NCBI RefSeq assembly: GCF_009002475.1
Contig: NZ_AP019860.1
Coordinates: 7,020,501-7,084,500 of the forward strand
Length of the DNA: 64,000 nucleotides
Direction: 5' to 3'
From: Candidatus Uabimicrobium amorphum
GTDB lineage: Bacteria; Planctomycetota; Uabimicrobiia; Uabimicrobiales; Uabimicrobiaceae
The notes beneath the pieces are model-generated. The model did not search any database, was not told the origin of the DNA, and worked only from the letters and a program-made list of their open reading frames with translations. This document shows positions 61,728 to 64,000 of this stretch, piece by piece (position 1 is the first letter of the stretch; every line of letters starts with the position of its first letter). The position numbers were made by a program, and so were the translations under genes.

Positions 61728-63698
61728 ATGAGCGATTCCTCTTTTTCTTCCACCGCTGCGTTTATCTGGTCAGTGGCGGACCTGCTTCGTGGCGACTACA
61801 AACAATCCGATTACGGCAAGATCATACTTCCTTTTACTCTATTGCGTCGCCTGGAATGCGTACTCGAACCAACACGCGACAAGGTGATCACCAAACACGA
61901 GCAACTCAAAGACTCCAGTATTCCCTCACACGACTTTCTGGTACGTGAGGCGGAGCAGTCTTTTTACAATACGTCAAAACTCGCTCTGGCAACGCTGGGG
62001 CAAAAAGATATCGGTGAGAACTTGGTGAAGTATGTCGATTCGTTTTCCGAGGATGCCAGGGATGTTTTCGAGCGTTTTAAATTTCGCGATCAGATTGACT
62101 TTCTCGCTGCGAAAAACTTGCTGTATCAAATTGTGGAAAAGTTCAAAAACATAGACCTGCATCCAGAAACCATTGACAACTACCATATGGGTTTGGTGTT
62201 TGAGGAATTGATTCGGCGCTTTGCAGAAGCTTCGAATGAGACAGCAGGGGAACACTTTACGCCGCGCGATATTGTGCGTTTGACAACTTCATTGGTGTTG
62301 ATGCCAGATGATGAGGCGATTGCTGGTTCGGGGGTGATTCGCACCATTTATGATCCTACCTCTGGGACGGGTGGCTTCTTGTCCACGGCTACCGAGTATG
62401 TCCACGAGCTCAATTCTCAGGCAGTAATTCGCGTATTTGGTCAGGAACTCAATGACGAGTCGTATGCGATTTGTAAAGCGGATATGATGATCAAGGGGCA
62501 GGATGTTTCCAATATCAAGCAGGGAAACACCTTATCCGAAGACAAGTTGTGGGGAGAGAAGTTTGACTATATGCTCTCTAATCCACCGTTTGGTGTGGAG
62601 TGGAAAAAAGTACAGAAGGTGATCCAAGAAGAGCATACGCAAAAAGGTTATGATGGACGTTTTGGTCCTGGCTTGCCGCGGGTAAGCGATGGTTCGCTGT
62701 TGTTCTTGATGCACTTAATCTCGAAAATGCACGACTCACGTGATGGAACGAGTCGCATTGGCATTATCCTCAATGGTTCACCACTTTTTACCGGTGGAGC
62801 AGGATCAGGGGAATCGGAGATTCGTCGTTATATTTTAGAGCGTGATTTACTAGAAACCATTGTCGCGTTGCCCACAGATATGTTCTACAACACCGGAATC
62901 GCTACCTATATCTGGATTTTGAGCAACAACAAAAGTGAAGAACGTAAGGGAAAAGTACAACTGGTCAACGCCACAGAGTTATTTGCCAAGATGCGCAAGT
63001 CTTTAGGGAGCAAGCGCAATTACCTTACCGAAGAACATATCGCAGAAATCACGCGCACCGTGGGGAATTTTGTGGAGAGCGATACTTGTAAAGTTTTCGC
63101 CAATAAAAGCTTTGGTTATCGGCGTATTACCGTGGAAAGACCACTGCAACTCAAGTTTGCGATTAGCGAAGAAAAGATCAACGAACTGACACAAGAAAAA
63201 GCGTGGGGAAAAATAAAGGGCGAAATCCAGAAGAATATCATCAATGCTTTGGAGCAACTCGTTGGCAAAGAATACAATAGCCGCGAACAGTTTATGATCG
63301 CATTTGAGCAAGTACGCGAAGACAAAAAGCTATCAGCATCGCAATTGAAATTTGTGTGGAGTAATCTCGGAGAGCGTTGTGAGGATGCGGAAATCTGTCG
63401 CGATAAGAAAGGTAAAATCGAAGCAGATAGTGAATTACGCGATCATGAAAACGTAACACTTACCGAGAATATCGAAGAGTATTTCGCACGCGAAGTCAAA
63501 CCTCATGTACCACAGGCGTGGATTGATGAGAAGAAAAAAGATGACAAGGATGGACTGGTGGGAGTTGTCGGATACGAGATCCCGTTTAATCGCCATTTTT
63601 ACAAGTACACTCCGCCACGAAGTTTGCAGGAAATCGATCATGATTTGGATCAGGTAACCAAGAAGATATTGGAACTTCTTAAGGAGGTTCATTCGTGA
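61728..63698 (+). CDS. hsdM: Type I restriction-modification DNA methyltransferase subunit
   Basis: 656 residues from ATG 61728 with AAAGGA upstream; the in-frame ATG 61701 has no ribosome site. An N-terminal HsdM_N helical domain (FIWSVADLLRGDYKQSDYGK, ILPFTLLRRLECVL) precedes the N6-adenine methyltransferase core. SAM motif YDPTSGTGGF (Asp ~209) and catalytic NPPF (Asn ~285) are intact, as is the HFTPRDIVRL segment. The C-terminal ~200 residues form a longer helical extension than in classical HsdM (~500 residues). It overlaps hsdS by 4 bp. With HsdS it methylates adenine in a bipartite site; HsdR is expected outside the window. Confidence 0.95.
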   Translation: MSDSSFSSTAAFIWSVADLLRGDYKQSDYGKIILPFTLLRRLECVLEPTRDKVITKHEQLKDSSIPSHDFLVREAEQSFYNTSKLALATLGQKDIGENLVKYVDSFSEDARDVFERFKFRDQIDFLAAKNLLYQIVEKFKNIDLHPETIDNYHMGLVFEELIRRFAEASNETAGEHFTPRDIVRLTTSLVLMPDDEAIAGSGVIRTIYDPTSGTGGFLSTATEYVHELNSQAVIRVFGQELNDESYAICKADMMIKGQDVSNIKQGNTLSEDKLWGEKFDYMLSNPPFGVEWKKVQKVIQEEHTQKGYDGRFGPGLPRVSDGSLLFLMHLISKMHDSRDGTSRIGIILNGSPLFTGGAGSGESEIRRYILERDLLETIVALPTDMFYNTGIATYIWILSNNKSEERKGKVQLVNATELFAKMRKSLGSKRNYLTEEHIAEITRTVGNFVESDTCKVFANKSFGYRRITVERPLQLKFAISEEKINELTQEKAWGKIKGEIQKNIINALEQLVGKEYNSREQFMIAFEQVREDKKLSASQLKFVWSNLGERCEDAEICRDKKGKIEADSELRDHENVTLTENIEEYFAREVKPHVPQAWIDEKKKDDKDGLVGVVGYEIPFNRHFYKYTPPRSLQEIDHDLDQVTKKILELLKEVHS

Positions 63699-64000
63699 GT
63701 TATCAACCCTATCCTGAGTATAAAGATTCTGTTATGCCTAAAACTACTAAAATACCCAATCATTGGTCTTTAGAAAAAATAAAATTTAATTCTTATGTAA
63801 AAGGACGCGTTGGCTGGCAAAATTTGCGTAAGGATGAGTATACAGAATTAGGTCCTTACCTTGTAACAGGAGCACATTTTGATAAAAAAGATGGTGTAAA
63901 TTGGGAAGCCTGTTACCATGTTAGCGAAGAAAGATATCAACTCGATAAAGATATTTGGATTAAGAAAAACGATCTGCTAATGACAAAAGATGGAACTATT
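63695..64000 (+). CDS. hsdS: Type I restriction-modification specificity subunit, 3' end outside window
   Basis: The first 102 codons are visible. GTG 63695 overlaps the hsdM stop (GTGA) and follows AAGGAGG. KTTKIPNHWSLEKIKF is the standard opening of the first target-recognition domain (x-I-P-x-x-W-x-x-x-x-L/I). GPYLVTGAHFDK and IWIKKNDLLMTKDGTI fit HsdS TRD folds. It sets the DNA target of the complex. Confidence 0.92.
   Translation, partial: MSYQPYPEYKDSVMPKTTKIPNHWSLEKIKFNSYVKGRVGWQNLRKDEYTELGPYLVTGAHFDKKDGVNWEACYHVSEERYQLDKDIWIKKNDLLMTKDGTI

Overview
This window is AT-rich bacterial DNA dominated by giant signalling proteins: WD40 beta-propellers, caspase-fold peptidases, Hanks-type Ser/Thr kinases, HEAT, TPR and leucine-rich repeats. 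Together with a PEP-CTERM protein, a DUF2330 protein and a divergent ECF-like sigma factor paired with an FHA/HATPase protein, this points to a low-GC planctomycete-type bacterium (Candidatus Uabimicrobium is the closest style I know). The lineage is an inference from gene content, because no rRNA or other marker gene is present.

Layout. 1-915: the 3' part of a gene made of 150-bp tandem repeats. 993-11984 (minus): two paralogous exported proteins, each with a C2-like domain, a coiled coil, a caspase-like domain, a HEAT-like region and 21 WD40 repeats (three 7-blade propellers). 12301-27864 (plus): three tandem paralogues of a TPR / Ser-Thr kinase / WD40 protein that in full length also carries two degenerate kinase domains. 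Copy 1 is complete, copy 2 is split by frameshifts at a G7 tract, and copy 3 is truncated and runs into a leucine-rich-repeat gene. 29000-30562 (minus): a sigma-like factor and an FHA-HATPase protein, translationally coupled. 30642-42256: a HEAT protein, membrane proteins, DUF2330, PEP-CTERM, a CvfB-like RNA-binding protein, a metallopeptidase and an O-methyltransferase. 42469-47747: a GYF_2-like/kinase/TM/propeller protein followed by a propeller protein. 48685-50445: an unusual Rieske-cytochrome P450 fusion.

50672-64000 is accessory or defence-like DNA. It holds a SIR2-TPR protein; a duplicated ~120-bp gene tail flanking a frameshifted gene with a P63C-like N-terminus and a Vsr/DUF559-like nuclease C-terminus; an unknown 387-residue protein; two small excisionase-like HTH proteins flanking a primase-polymerase/D5 helicase typical of plasmids and phage satellites; a three-gene operon headed by a phage Gp88-like protein; a probable ~215-nt small RNA with a clear promoter and terminator; and a type I restriction-modification locus (hsdM, start of hsdS).

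How they may work together (inference). The 12-30 kb region looks like a phospho-signalling cluster: kinases write phospho-threonine, an FHA domain reads it, and the attached HATPase could control the adjacent sigma factor. The exported caspase-propeller pair lies next to it and may be an output. The right-hand third looks like a plasmid- or satellite-type replication module embedded in a defence island.
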